Shown here: piece after piece, positions 16,327-25,026 of the stretch
Layout: each line of letters begins with the position of its first letter
Numbering within the stretch: the stretch's first letter is position 1
Notes under the pieces: model-generated
Seen by the model: only the letters and a program-made list of their open reading frames with translations
What the model was told of the DNA's origin: nothing
Database searches by the model: none
Program-made: the position numbers and the translations under genes
Assembly: GCF_023736155.1 (NCBI RefSeq)
Contig: NZ_JAMLJJ010000009.1
Location: forward strand, 1-64,000
DNA from: Larsenimonas salina
Lineage (GTDB): Bacteria > Pseudomonadota > Gammaproteobacteria > Pseudomonadales > Halomonadaceae
DNA length: 64,000 nucleotides
Reading direction: 5' to 3'

Positions 16327-17532
16327 ATGGCGCAACCCTTGGTGCCTGTTCGCATGGGAATGATTGGTGGCGGTGACGGCGCTTTCATCGGCAAGGTGCA
16401 TCGACTGGCCGCGGCGCTAGATGGGCACATTGAGCTGGTCAGTGGCAGTTTCAGCCGAACCGACGATAACAATCGCCGTACCGGCGCCTTGTGTGGGCTT
16501 TCTCCTGAGCGAGTACACACCGATTGGCGTGCGCTTCTGGAGGCCGAGCGCCACCTTCCGGAAGATCAGCGTATGCAGATGGTCGCGATCGTGACTCCGA
16601 ATCATCTGCATGTGCCCATGGCGGTTGCTGCACTCGAGGCCGGGTTTCATGTGATGTCGGAAAAACCGGCGGGCCTATCACTTGAGCAGACTCAGGCCTT
16701 GCCACAAGCCCTTGCCGACAGTGGGCGTTTGTATGGTCTGTCGCACACCTATCTGGGCTATCCGATGGTGTGGCAGGCCAGGGATATGGTTGCGCGCAAT
16801 GAACTCGGGGCGCTTCGAAAGATTCATGTCGAGTACCCGCAGGGGTGGCTTGCCGATCAGCCCGAGGCGCAGGGCAACAAGCAGGCCGCCTGGCGGACTG
16901 ATCCTGCATTTTCCGGGGCAAGCGGATGCATGGCAGACATCGGCACCCATGCGTTCGGGCTGGCCGAGTTTGTCTCTGGGCATCGCATCGATGCCCTGTG
17001 CGCCTCGCTCGGCATTCACGCCGAGGGGCGCCAACTCGATGACGACGGCGATGTGTTGTTCAAAACCGCAGAAGGGGCCAGCGGGACATTGACCGTGAGC
17101 CAGGTCTGTACCGGTGAAGAGAATGGCCTGCGTCTGAGAGTCTACGGCGAGGCCGGCAGTCTCGAGTGGCGCCAGATGGCGCCCAATAGTTTGATTCATC
17201 GCCGTGCACAGGCGCCGATGCAGATTTTTAGAGGCGGCATCGACCAACCCGGTCTGTGCGATGAGGCCAAGCGTCGCTTTCGTCTACCGGGCGGGCATCC
17301 GGAAGGGTATCTGGAGGCCTTGGCCAACCTCTACAGCGATTTCGTACACGCCATCCGTGCTCAAAAAACACACGACGCCGAGGGCGTGCCAACGCTTTCG
17401 TCAGGCCTTCGCGGCATGGCGTTCATCGAGGCCGTCACCGCCAGTCAGCGAAGCAGTGAAAAATGGACATCGGTAACCGATACAGACGCGTACCTCGAGG
17501 CTCAGCGTCGCCAAGCGACCCAGGGAGAATAA
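16327..17532 (+). CDS. Gfo/Idh/MocA-family oxidoreductase
   Basis: The 401 aa protein has the N-terminal NAD(P) Rossmann motif GMIGGGDGAFIGKVH. It has VTPNHLHVPMAVAALEAGFHVMSEKPAG, which includes the catalytic EKP motif. The C-terminal half has the family substrate domain (GCMADIGTHAFGLAEFVSG). Such enzymes oxidise or reduce hydroxyl groups of sugars or inositols. ATG 16327 is preferred over an upstream in-frame TTG (16303) because GGAG lies nine bases before it. It is the first gene of a three-gene operon; the next gene starts 4 bases after its stop. The exact substrate is unknown. Confidence 0.9.
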   Translation: MAQPLVPVRMGMIGGGDGAFIGKVHRLAAALDGHIELVSGSFSRTDDNNRRTGALCGLSPERVHTDWRALLEAERHLPEDQRMQMVAIVTPNHLHVPMAVAALEAGFHVMSEKPAGLSLEQTQALPQALADSGRLYGLSHTYLGYPMVWQARDMVARNELGALRKIHVEYPQGWLADQPEAQGNKQAAWRTDPAFSGASGCMADIGTHAFGLAEFVSGHRIDALCASLGIHAEGRQLDDDGDVLFKTAEGASGTLTVSQVCTGEENGLRLRVYGEAGSLEWRQMAPNSLIHRRAQAPMQIFRGGIDQPGLCDEAKRRFRLPGGHPEGYLEALANLYSDFVHAIRAQKTHDAEGVPTLSSGLRGMAFIEAVTASQRSSEKWTSVTDTDAYLEAQRRQATQGE

Positions 17533-17536
17533 CGTC

Positions 17537-18616
17537 ATGACACAGGAAACGTCTCAAGGCATGCGCGGGCCGGGTCTCTTTCTGGCCCAGTTTTTGGATG
17601 AGGCTGCCCCGTTTGATCGGTTGGACACCCTGACCGAGTGGGCGGCAGAGAAAGGCTACCGCGGCGTTCAGATTCCAAGCGGAGATGCGCGCTGTATGGA
17701 TCTGACACTTGCCGCCGAAAGCCAGACGTACTGCGACGAACTCAAGGGCACCTGTGAGGCCGCGGGCGTCGAGATCACCGAGCTGTCGGCTCACATACAG
17801 GGTCAGCTGGTCGCAGTTCATCCGGCCTGCAATGAGCTGTTCGATACCTTTGCCCCCAAGGCGCTTCAGGGGAACCCCAAGGCACGGACCGAATGGGCGG
17901 TCGAACAGATGCACCTGGTCGCCCGTGCAAGCGAGCGGCTGGGACTGACCTCGGCGGCGGCGTTTTCCGGTGCGCTGCTTTGGCCCTTTCTTTACCCGTG
18001 GCCTCAGCGCCCACCCGGACTGGTGGAAGAGGGGTTTGCCGAACTGACAAAACGATGGCGGCCGATTCTGGATCGCTTCGATGAGGCCGGTGTGGATCTT
18101 TGTTTCGAGCTGCACCCCGGTGAAGATCTGCACGATGGCGCAACGCTTGAGCGGTTTCTGGACGGCGTCGATCACCACCCTCGAGCCAAGATCCTGTACG
18201 ACCCGAGCCATCTGCTGCTTCAGCAGCTCGACTACCTCGGATTTATCGACCGCTATCACGACCGCATCGGCATGTTTCACGTCAAGGACGCTGAATTCCG
18301 GCCTGATGCTCGAAGCGGCGTCTATGGCGGGTATCAGGACTGGATCGACCGTCCGGGCCGATTTCGCTCGCTTGGCGACGGTCAGATCGATTTCAAGACC
18401 ATTTTCAGCAAGCTGACCCAGTACGGCTATGACGGCTGGGCGGTGCTCGAGTGGGAATGCTGTCTGAAAGAGGCCACGCAAGGGGCGGTCGAAGGCGCGG
18501 ACTTCATCAAATCCCACCTGATTCAGCGCGCCGAGAAGGCGTTCGATGATTTCGCAGGCGGAGAAAGCAGTCCTGCGCGTAACCGGCGGCTGCTCGGGCT
18601 GGACGCTGCCAACTGA
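17537..18616 (+). CDS. Sugar phosphate isomerase/epimerase-like TIM-barrel protein
   Basis: The 359 aa protein belongs to the xylose isomerase-like/AP endonuclease 2 TIM-barrel superfamily. Metal-site candidates appear in order: CFELHPGEDLHDG, ILYDPSHL, MFHVKDAEF and the C-terminal WAVLEWECC. GGGAG precedes the ATG and the gene follows the dehydrogenase by 4 bases. Homologues paired with Gfo/Idh/MocA enzymes act on 3-keto sugars, inositol derivatives or keto-glycosides, so one of these is a reasonable guess. No specific reaction can be assigned from sequence. Confidence 0.85.
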   Translation: MTQETSQGMRGPGLFLAQFLDEAAPFDRLDTLTEWAAEKGYRGVQIPSGDARCMDLTLAAESQTYCDELKGTCEAAGVEITELSAHIQGQLVAVHPACNELFDTFAPKALQGNPKARTEWAVEQMHLVARASERLGLTSAAAFSGALLWPFLYPWPQRPPGLVEEGFAELTKRWRPILDRFDEAGVDLCFELHPGEDLHDGATLERFLDGVDHHPRAKILYDPSHLLLQQLDYLGFIDRYHDRIGMFHVKDAEFRPDARSGVYGGYQDWIDRPGRFRSLGDGQIDFKTIFSKLTQYGYDGWAVLEWECCLKEATQGAVEGADFIKSHLIQRAEKAFDDFAGGESSPARNRRLLGLDAAN

Positions 18617-18663
18617 CCTGGGCGTTCGCCCCTTGACCAACACTACAACAGAGAGGCTACGGC

Positions 18664-19857
18664 ATGATTCGATCCAGGCTCGGCATCATGATGTTTCTGC
18701 AGTTCTTTATCTGGGGCGGCTGGTTCGTCACGCTCGGGACCTTCATGGCCAACAATCTCGAGGCCACCGGCGGTGAGATTGGCATGGCGTTTTCGACCCA
18801 ATCCTGGGGCGCAATCATTGCTCCCTTTATCATCGGATTGATTGCCGACCGCTACTTCAATGCCGAACGCATTCTCGGCGTGCTTCATCTGGCCGGCGCC
18901 GCCTTGATGTTCGGCCTATACACATCGACCGACTTCTCGACGTTTTACCCGCTCGTGCTTGCCTACATGGTGCTCTATATGCCAACGCTTGCGTTGGTCA
19001 ATTCGGTATCGTTTCGGCAGATGGAAGACCCGGGCCGCGAGTTCGCGCGTATTCGCGTATGGGGCACGATTGGCTGGATCGTGGCAGGTCTGATGATCAG
19101 CTTCGTATTTTCATGGGATTCCACGGCCGCCATCGAGGCGGGTCTTCTGCGCTACACCTTTCTGATGTGTGCCATCGCCTCCCTTGCGCTCGGCTTGTAT
19201 AGCTTCACCCTGCCAGCGACACCCCCGGTGGCTGGCGGTGGTGGGCTTCGAGAGGTGCTCGGGCTCGATGCGCTGACGTTGCTCAAGGATCGAAACTACG
19301 CGGTGTTTTTCATGGCCTCGATTTTGATCTGTATACCGCTTGCGTTTTATTACCAGAACGCCAATCCGTTTCTGGCTGAAATCGGGGTCGAAAATCCGAC
19401 GGGCAAGATGACGCTGGGTCAGATCTCGGAAGTGTTGTTCATGCTGCTTTTGCCGGTATTCATTCAGCGTTTTGGCATCAAGATCACGCTGTTGATCGGC
19501 ATGCTGGCCTGGGTCGTACGGTATGTGCTGTTCGCGTTCGGCAACGCCGACGACGGGGTCATCTTGCTACTGATCGGGATTGCCCTGCACGGGGTGTGCT
19601 ACGACTTCTTCTTCGTCTCGGGGCAGATCTATACCGACAAGCGGGCCGGTGAGCGTTTCAAGAGTGCAGCCCAGGGCATGATCACGCTTGCAACCTACGG
19701 CGTGGGCATGCTGATCGGCTTTTGGGTGGCCGGCCAGGTCACCGAGCGGTTCGTGGCGGCGGATGGCCATGACTGGCAAGGCATCTGGTTGTTTCCTGCA
19801 TGCTTCGCACTCGGCGTGCTCGTACTGTTTCTGCTTTCGTTTCGAAACAAGCAGTAG
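18664..19857 (+). CDS. MFS permease of the nucleoside:H+ symporter type (NupG-like)
   Basis: The 397 aa inner-membrane protein has about 12 hydrophobic segments. Its N-terminus (RLGIMMFLQFFIWGGWFVTLGTF) and MEDPGREFARIRVWGTIGWI are characteristic of the NHS family of MFS transporters. Central DFFFVSGQIYTDKRAGERFKSAAQG is also typical. In E. coli NupG/XapB carry nucleosides, but many homologues sit in sugar operons. Context here (LacI regulator, dehydrogenase, isomerase) favours a sugar or glycoside. It is the last gene of the operon, with AGAGAGG before its ATG. Confidence 0.87.
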   Translation: MIRSRLGIMMFLQFFIWGGWFVTLGTFMANNLEATGGEIGMAFSTQSWGAIIAPFIIGLIADRYFNAERILGVLHLAGAALMFGLYTSTDFSTFYPLVLAYMVLYMPTLALVNSVSFRQMEDPGREFARIRVWGTIGWIVAGLMISFVFSWDSTAAIEAGLLRYTFLMCAIASLALGLYSFTLPATPPVAGGGGLREVLGLDALTLLKDRNYAVFFMASILICIPLAFYYQNANPFLAEIGVENPTGKMTLGQISEVLFMLLLPVFIQRFGIKITLLIGMLAWVVRYVLFAFGNADDGVILLLIGIALHGVCYDFFFVSGQIYTDKRAGERFKSAAQGMITLATYGVGMLIGFWVAGQVTERFVAADGHDWQGIWLFPACFALGVLVLFLLSFRNKQ

Positions 19858-19914
19858 CGGCGTTTATTAACGTTGGGTCTTTGGGGGCGGGCGTAGTGCA
19901 AGTTATTTACTCGC

Positions 19915-19937
19915 CTTTGGTCGAATAGAGACCAAAG
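19915..19937. promoter_or_regulatory. Inverted repeat upstream of the acetate permease operon
   Basis: CTTTGGTC (19915-19922) and GACCAAAG (19930-19937) form a perfect 8 bp inverted repeat with a 7 bp centre. There is no T run, so an operator is likelier than a terminator. It lies about 110 bases before the DUF485 start. Confidence 0.45.
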
Positions 19938-19947
19938 TGTGCTGCGC

Positions 19948-19960
19948 TTTGTCAGACAAA
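19948..19960. promoter_or_regulatory. Second short palindrome upstream of the acetate permease operon
   Basis: TTTGTC-A-GACAAA is a perfect 6 bp inverted repeat about one helical turn after the previous dyad. It is possibly part of the same control region. Confidence 0.35.
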
Positions 19961-20044
19961 TGCGCTATCGATTATAGGCGGGGTCATAGATAAGACGGAT
20001 AAAACATGGCCCTGACCGATAGGATTCTTCGATGGGAGCAGCTC

Positions 20045-20400
20045 ATGGCAAGACCGACCGACGACGCCAGCCCCTGGCAGGCGATTCAACGCAACCCGAC
20101 CTTTCAAACCCTGGTTGAGCGCCGCGGGCGCTTCGCGACGCGACTGTCGCTGATCATGATGGCGCTGTACTTCACCTTCATCCTGTTGATCGCCTTTGCA
20201 CCGGGGGTACTTGGCATGCCGCTCGGAAGCGGGACGGTCATCACCCTCGGTATCCCGATCGGGCTTGGCCTGATCGTGGTGGCGATCGTGTGCTGACCGG
20301 CATATACGTGCGCCGCGCCAATGGGGAGTTTGACCGGCTGACCGCCGAGATTCTGGACGACGTCAAGAAGCAGCGCATCGGGGGTGGGCAGCGTGATTAA
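20045..20400 (+). pseudogene. DUF485 family inner-membrane protein, frameshifted
   Basis: DUF485 proteins (E. coli YjcH type, about 100 aa) are small two-helix membrane proteins encoded just before actP. From ATG 20045 (GGGAG six bases upstream) the frame gives ARPTDDASPWQAIQRNPTFQ, then both expected helices as far as GLIVVAIV, and then stops at TGA 20294-20296. In the -1 frame the expected ending continues from CTG 20293: [20 protein letters not shown], running to TAA 20400, which overlaps the actP start. One base appears missing near 20288-20292 (GTGTGCTG). It is either a real single-base deletion or a sequencing error. The uninterrupted part is 20045-20296. Confidence 0.8.
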
Positions 20401-22072
20401 TCGACAACGTCTTTTATGGGCTCTGTGGCTGGTGGTGGTCGGCGCGCTGGTACTGACACCGCAGATCGTGTTTGCCGACGCCATCACCGGGTCGGTCGAG
20501 AAGCGCAGCATCAATGTCTCGGCCATCGTGCTGTTTTTGGTGTTCGTGGCGGCAACGCTTGTGATTACGTGGTGGGCATCGAAACAGAACCGCACCGCGT
20601 CGGATTATTACGCCGCTGGCGGCAAGATCACCGGCTTTCAGAACGGGCTGGCGATTTCGGGCGATTTCATGTCGGCGGCGTCCTTTCTGGGCATCTCCGC
20701 GCTGGTGTTCACCTCGGGTTACGATGGGTTGATCTACTCGATGGGCTTTCTGGTCGGCTGGCCGATCATCATGTTCCTGATCGCCGAGCGACTGCGTAAT
20801 CTGGGCCGCTATACCTTTGCCGATGTGGCCTCGTTTCGCCTCGGCAAGCGCCCCGTGCGGACGCTCTCGGCGTTTGGCTCGCTTGCGGTGGTGGCGCTTT
20901 ATCTGATTGCGCAGGTGGTCGGGGCGGGCAAGCTGATTCAGCTGCTGTTCGGGCTCGATTACGTGATCGCGGTGGTCGCGGTGGGCGTGCTGATGGTGTG
21001 CTACGTGCTGTTCGGCGGCATGCTGGCGACCACCTGGGTTCAGATGATCAAGGCCGCGATTTTGCTGTTCGGCGCGACCTTCATGGCGTTGATGGTGCTG
21101 GCGCACGTGGACTTCAGCCTCGAGGGCCTGTTCCAGCAGGCGGTCGATGTACACGACAACGGCGCGGCGATCATGAGTCCGGGCGGGCTTGTGGATGACC
21201 CGATTTCGGCGATTTCGCTGGGCCTTGCCTTGATGTTCGGCACCGCCGGGCTTCCGCACATTCTGATGCGCTTTTTCACCGTGAGTGACGCCAAGGAGGC
21301 GCGCAAGAGCGTGTTCGTGGCGACCGGTTTCATCGGCTACTTCTACATTCTGACCTTCATCATCGGCTTCGGCGCGATCATTCTGGTCAGCACCAACCCG
21401 ACCTTCATGGACGACACCGGGGCGATCATCGGCGGCACCAACATGGTGGCGGTGCATCTGGCCGAGGCGGTCGGCGGCAGCCTGTTCTTGGGCTTCATTT
21501 CCGCAGTGGCCTTCGCGACCATTCTGGCGGTGGTGGCGGGGCTTGCGCTTGCCGGGGCATCGGCCATCTCGCATGACCTCTACGCGGGCGTCCTCAAAAA
21601 TGATAACGCCGATGAAGCGAAAGAAGTGCGGATCTCCAAGATCACCGTGCTGGTGCTTGGGGTGGTGTCGATCGTTCTGGGGATTGCGTTCGAAACCCAG
21701 AATGTCGCCTTCATGGTGGGGCTTGCGTTCTCGATCGCGGCGAGCTGTAACTTCCCGGTGCTGCTGCTGTCGATGTACTGGAAGCGGCTCACGACCCGCG
21801 GGGCGGTGATCGGTGGCGGGCTGGGGCTTCTGACCGCGATCGCGCTGGTGATTCTTGGGCCAACGGTGTGGGTGCAGGTGTTCGGCTATGAAAACGCGAT
21901 CTACCCCTACAAGTACCCGGCGCTCTTCTCGATGGCGGTCGCGTTCATCGGTATCTGGCTGTTCTCGATCACTGATAACTCGGAGCGGGCGCGGCTTGAG
22001 CGTGAGGCGTTCGACGCTCAGTTCGTTCGCTCCCAGACCGGGCTTGGCGCCCACGGCGCGGTCGATCACTGA
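20393..22072 (+). CDS. actP: Cation/acetate symporter ActP
   Basis: ActP is a sodium:solute symporter (SSS family) that imports acetate and other short carboxylates. The 559 aa protein has an N-terminal hydrophobic leader, then about 13 membrane helices. Family motifs include [31 protein letters not shown] and [18 protein letters not shown] 20393 overlaps the DUF485 stop, and a purine-rich GGGGGTGGG precedes it; an in-frame GTG at 20384 is the alternative start. The DUF485-actP order is conserved widely; here the upstream gene is frameshifted, which could affect translational coupling. Confidence 0.92.
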   Translation: MINRQRLLWALWLVVVGALVLTPQIVFADAITGSVEKRSINVSAIVLFLVFVAATLVITWWASKQNRTASDYYAAGGKITGFQNGLAISGDFMSAASFLGISALVFTSGYDGLIYSMGFLVGWPIIMFLIAERLRNLGRYTFADVASFRLGKRPVRTLSAFGSLAVVALYLIAQVVGAGKLIQLLFGLDYVIAVVAVGVLMVCYVLFGGMLATTWVQMIKAAILLFGATFMALMVLAHVDFSLEGLFQQAVDVHDNGAAIMSPGGLVDDPISAISLGLALMFGTAGLPHILMRFFTVSDAKEARKSVFVATGFIGYFYILTFIIGFGAIILVSTNPTFMDDTGAIIGGTNMVAVHLAEAVGGSLFLGFISAVAFATILAVVAGLALAGASAISHDLYAGVLKNDNADEAKEVRISKITVLVLGVVSIVLGIAFETQNVAFMVGLAFSIAASCNFPVLLLSMYWKRLTTRGAVIGGGLGLLTAIALVILGPTVWVQVFGYENAIYPYKYPALFSMAVAFIGIWLFSITDNSERARLEREAFDAQFVRSQTGLGAHGAVDH

Positions 22073-22093
22073 GTCGTTTCAAGGCCAGTGGCG

Positions 22094-22119
22094 GCGCCCC
22101 TTCGGGGGCGCTTTTTTTT
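22094..22119 (+). terminator. Terminator after actP
   Basis: A 7 bp GC stem (22094-22100 with 22105-22111) with a TTCG tetraloop is followed by eight Ts. It is a classical intrinsic terminator 21 bases after the actP stop. Confidence 0.92.
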
Positions 22120-22191
22120 GGGCGCGCGCCGTGCGTGAGTGGCGCCCCCTGCCCGGGGGTTATAGGGTGACAGGACTGAACCGCACCAATC

Positions 22192-22230
22192 CACGATTCA
22201 CATTCACGATTCACGATTCACGATTCACGA
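22192..22230. repeat. Tandem repeat of CACGATT before argE
   Basis: The unit CACGATT is repeated head to tail: one full copy, one 6-base variant (CACATT), three more full copies and a partial CACGA. The array ends about 28 bases before the argE start and just before its ribosome-binding site GAGGGGAG. Confidence 0.85.
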
Positions 22231-22257
22231 CCCGGCGAGACGCCGAGGGGAGCGCCC

Positions 22258-23415
22258 ATGACTCCGCAGGACCTATTGGCCGAACTGGTGAGCTTTGACA
22301 CCGTCTCGCGCCATTCCAATCTCGAGCTGATCGAGTACATCGAGCGTTATCTGAATGCGTTTGGGGTGACCAGCCAGCGCATCGAAAGCGATGACGGCAC
22401 CAAGGCCAATCTCCTGGCCCGCATCGGGCCGAACGTCGAGGGCGGGGTGGTGCTGTCCGGCCACACCGACGTGGTGCCGGTCGATGGCCAGCCGTGGTCG
22501 AGCGAGCCGTTCACGCTGACCGAGCGTGACGGCAAGCTCTACGGGCGCGGCAGTTGTGACATGAAAGGCTTTATCGCCTGCGCGCTGGCCGAGGTGCCAA
22601 CGTGGGTGACGCTTGATCTGGCCCGGCCGATCTGGCTGGCGTTTTCCTATGACGAGGAAGTCGGCTGTGTCGGTGCCCCTCGGATGATCGAGCGTCTGGT
22701 CGCCGAGTGCCCGCGCCCGGCCGCGGTGATTGTCGGCGAGCCGACGATGATGCGCCCGGTGACGCAGCAAAAGGGCATTACCTCGCTTCGAACCACGGTG
22801 ACCGGGGTCGAGGCGCACTCGAGCCAGGTCGATCAGGGCATCTCCGCGATTCACGTTGCGGCGCGGCTGGTTGCGAAGATCGAGGACATCATGGTAGAGC
22901 GTCAGGCGGCCGGCTGCTGCAACGAGGCGTTCAATGTGGCGCACTCGAGCCTGCACGTCGGCAAGATTCAGGGCGGCACCGCGATCAACATCATGGCGCG
23001 CGAGTGCAGCTTTGACTGGGAAATTCGCCACCTGCCGGAAGAAACGTTCGAGGCCGTGTTCGAACACGTGCGCGCCTACAGCGAGTCGCTCGAGTCGACG
23101 CTCAAGGCGCGTGACGCGCGCGCAGCGATTACCACCGAGTTTCTGACGCACACCGTGCCGGGGCTTGCCGGCAGCGAGAACCTGCGGGCGATCGCGCTGT
23201 GCGATGCACTCCTTGGCAAGACGCCACTCGACGCGGTGGCCTATGCAACCGAAGCCGGCCAGTTTCAGAACGCCGGCATCGAGGCGATTATCTGCGGGCC
23301 CGGCAGCATCACACAGGCGCACCAGCCCGATGAGTACATTGCCTGCGAGCAGCTGGCACTCGGCGCTGACTTCATACGCCGTCTTGGCCCGCACCTGACC
23401 GAGACGCCTGCATGA
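22258..23415 (+). CDS. argE: Acetylornithine deacetylase ArgE
   Basis: ArgE removes the acetyl group from N-acetylornithine in arginine synthesis. The 385 aa M20 metallopeptidase-fold protein shows the expected metal ligands and catalytic residues: SGHTDVVP (His69, Asp71), GRGSCDMKG (Asp101), DEEVGCVG (Glu133, Glu134), GEPTMM (Glu161) and AHQPDEY (His355). GAGGGGAG precedes the ATG. It is monocistronic, between actP and convergent sdaA, and is flanked on both sides by short tandem repeats. No other arg genes are nearby. Confidence 0.92.
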   Translation: MTPQDLLAELVSFDTVSRHSNLELIEYIERYLNAFGVTSQRIESDDGTKANLLARIGPNVEGGVVLSGHTDVVPVDGQPWSSEPFTLTERDGKLYGRGSCDMKGFIACALAEVPTWVTLDLARPIWLAFSYDEEVGCVGAPRMIERLVAECPRPAAVIVGEPTMMRPVTQQKGITSLRTTVTGVEAHSSQVDQGISAIHVAARLVAKIEDIMVERQAAGCCNEAFNVAHSSLHVGKIQGGTAINIMARECSFDWEIRHLPEETFEAVFEHVRAYSESLESTLKARDARAAITTEFLTHTVPGLAGSENLRAIALCDALLGKTPLDAVAYATEAGQFQNAGIEAIICGPGSITQAHQPDEYIACEQLALGADFIRRLGPHLTETPA

Positions 23416-23439
23416 CGAGTACGCCGTGAGCGCCTTCGG

Positions 23440-23499
23440 AGGTGATAAGCATAAAGGTGATAGACATAGAGGTGATAGACATAGAGGCGATAAACATCA
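23440..23499. repeat. Tandem repeat, four 15 bp units, between argE and sdaA
   Basis: Four consecutive 15 bp units (23440-23454, 23455-23469, 23470-23484, 23485-23499) follow the pattern AGGTGATAGACATAG. Units 2 and 3 are identical; units 1 and 4 differ at two to five positions. The array lies between the argE stop and the sdaA terminator. Confidence 0.88.
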
Positions 23500-23508
23500 G
23501 GCATAAAA

Positions 23509-23538
23509 AAACGGCCACCCCGGATGGGGTGGCCGTTT
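23509..23538 (-). terminator. Terminator after sdaA
   Basis: A 13 bp perfect stem (23509-23521 with 23526-23538) and a 4-base loop are followed on the minus strand by a run of Ts (complement of 23505-23511). It lies about 20 bases after the sdaA stop and could also stop argE transcription. Confidence 0.9.
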
Positions 23539-23559
23539 CGTTGATACGCAAGGTTTGGC

Positions 23560-24945
23560 TCAGCACTCGACGGCGTTGACCGCCAGACCGCCCTTGGACG
23601 TTTCCTTGTACTTGTCCTGCATGTCGCGGCCGGTATCGCGCATGGTGCGGATAACCTTGTCGAGCGAGATGAAGTGCTGGCCGTCGCCACGAAGCGCCAG
23701 CTGAGCGGCGTTGATCGCCTTGACGGTCGCGATGGCGTTGCGCTCGATGCAGGGCACCTGCACCAGACCACCGACCGGGTCGCAGGTCAGGCCAAGGTTG
23801 TGCTCGAGGCCGATTTCCGCGGCGTTCTCGACCTGCTCGGGCGTGCCGCCCATCACTTCGGCAAGCCCGGCCGCAGCCATGGCGCAGGCCGAACCGACTT
23901 CACCCTGGCAGCCGACTTCGGCGCCGGAGATGGAGGCGTTTTTCTTGCACAGTACGCCGATCGCGCCGGCGGCGAGCAGGAAGTCGACCGCATCACGCTC
24001 GCTCGCGCCCTGCTGGAACTTCATGTAGTAGTGCAGTACCGCCGGGATGATGCCGGCCGCGCCGTTGGTGGGCGCGGTGACCATGCGCCCGCCCGCGGCG
24101 TTTTCTTCATTGACGGCGAGGGCGAAGATGTTGACCCACTCCATCGCCGAGAAGGTGGAGGCGATCAGGCACGGATCGTTTTCCGCCTTTTCAAGCCGCT
24201 GGTGCAGGGTGCGGGCGCGTCGGCGCACGTTAAGCCCGCCCGGCAGAATGCCTTCGTTGGTTAGGCCGTTCTGAATGCAGTCGCACATGGCGCCCCAGAT
24301 GGTCCAGAGCTTGCTGCGCACTTCTTCTTCGCTGCGCCAGACCAGCTCGTTGGCCATCATCAGCTCGCTGATGCGCATGTTGTGCGTCTTGCAAAGATCC
24401 AGCAGTTCGACGGCGGTGTCGAAGTTGTAGGGCAGTGTCACGTCGGTATCGAGCGGTGTGTCACCGGCCTGGGCCTGAGCTTCGTCGATGATGAAGCCAC
24501 CGCCGATCGAGTAATACGTGTTTTCGTACAGCAGGTCGCCGTTCGCGCCGTAGGCGTGCAGCGACATTGCATTTGGGTGGTAGGGCATCGGGTCATCGAA
24601 GAACTGCATGTCCCGCTCCCATACGAACTCGGCCGTGGTCTCACGACCGAGCTGCAGCTGGCCATCGGCCTTGAGCGCGGCGATGGACGGATTGATGATG
24701 TCCGGATCGATGCTGTCGGGGCGCTCGCCCATCAGGCCCATGATCACGGCGTTATCGGTGCCGTGACCTATGCCGGTCGAGGAAAGCGAGCCGAAGAGCT
24801 TCGCTTCGACGCGGTGGACGTCCTGCAGCAGGTGCTTCTCCCGCAGGGTCTTTTGATAGTCGAAGGCCGCTTGCATCGGACCAACGGTATGAGAACTCGA
24901 GGGCCCGACACCGATCTTGAACAGTTCGAATACGCTGATTGGCAT
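23560..24945 (-). CDS. sdaA: L-serine ammonia-lyase (L-serine deaminase)
   Basis: The enzyme converts L-serine to pyruvate and ammonia using a 4Fe-4S cluster. The 461 aa single-chain protein starts [20 protein letters not shown], the alpha/beta signature. Its C-terminal part carries the cluster cysteines around [16 protein letters not shown] and [21 protein letters not shown] 24945 follows AGGAGC; the upstream in-frame start is not supported. It lies next to purU and the glyA-sox operon on the same strand. It can drain serine made by GlyA from glycine, completing sarcosine catabolism to pyruvate. Confidence 0.94.
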   Translation of the reverse strand: MPISVFELFKIGVGPSSSHTVGPMQAAFDYQKTLREKHLLQDVHRVEAKLFGSLSSTGIGHGTDNAVIMGLMGERPDSIDPDIINPSIAALKADGQLQLGRETTAEFVWERDMQFFDDPMPYHPNAMSLHAYGANGDLLYENTYYSIGGGFIIDEAQAQAGDTPLDTDVTLPYNFDTAVELLDLCKTHNMRISELMMANELVWRSEEEVRSKLWTIWGAMCDCIQNGLTNEGILPGGLNVRRRARTLHQRLEKAENDPCLIASTFSAMEWVNIFALAVNEENAAGGRMVTAPTNGAAGIIPAVLHYYMKFQQGASERDAVDFLLAAGAIGVLCKKNASISGAEVGCQGEVGSACAMAAAGLAEVMGGTPEQVENAAEIGLEHNLGLTCDPVGGLVQVPCIERNAIATVKAINAAQLALRGDGQHFISLDKVIRTMRDTGRDMQDKYKETSKGGLAVNAVEC

Positions 24946-25026
24946 TGAAACCTGCTCCTGTCTTGTTATCACCCGCTACCGCGTAGGTAACGGGCCGAAT
25001 GAGCGGAGAGCGGCGCGTCTGCGCCG

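Noticed and set aside
20282-20300. Programmed -1 frameshift in the DUF485 gene
   Set aside because: No X-XXY-YYZ slippery sequence or downstream structure is apparent, so a deletion or sequencing error is simpler.
20414-22069. A 551-codon open frame opposite actP
   Set aside because: It is rich in Arg, His, Gln and Asp with no hydrophobic pattern, as expected of antisense translation of a membrane protein gene.
23440-23499. Possible CRISPR array from regular repeats
   Set aside because: The units are contiguous with no spacers and are only 15 bp; no cas genes are nearby.
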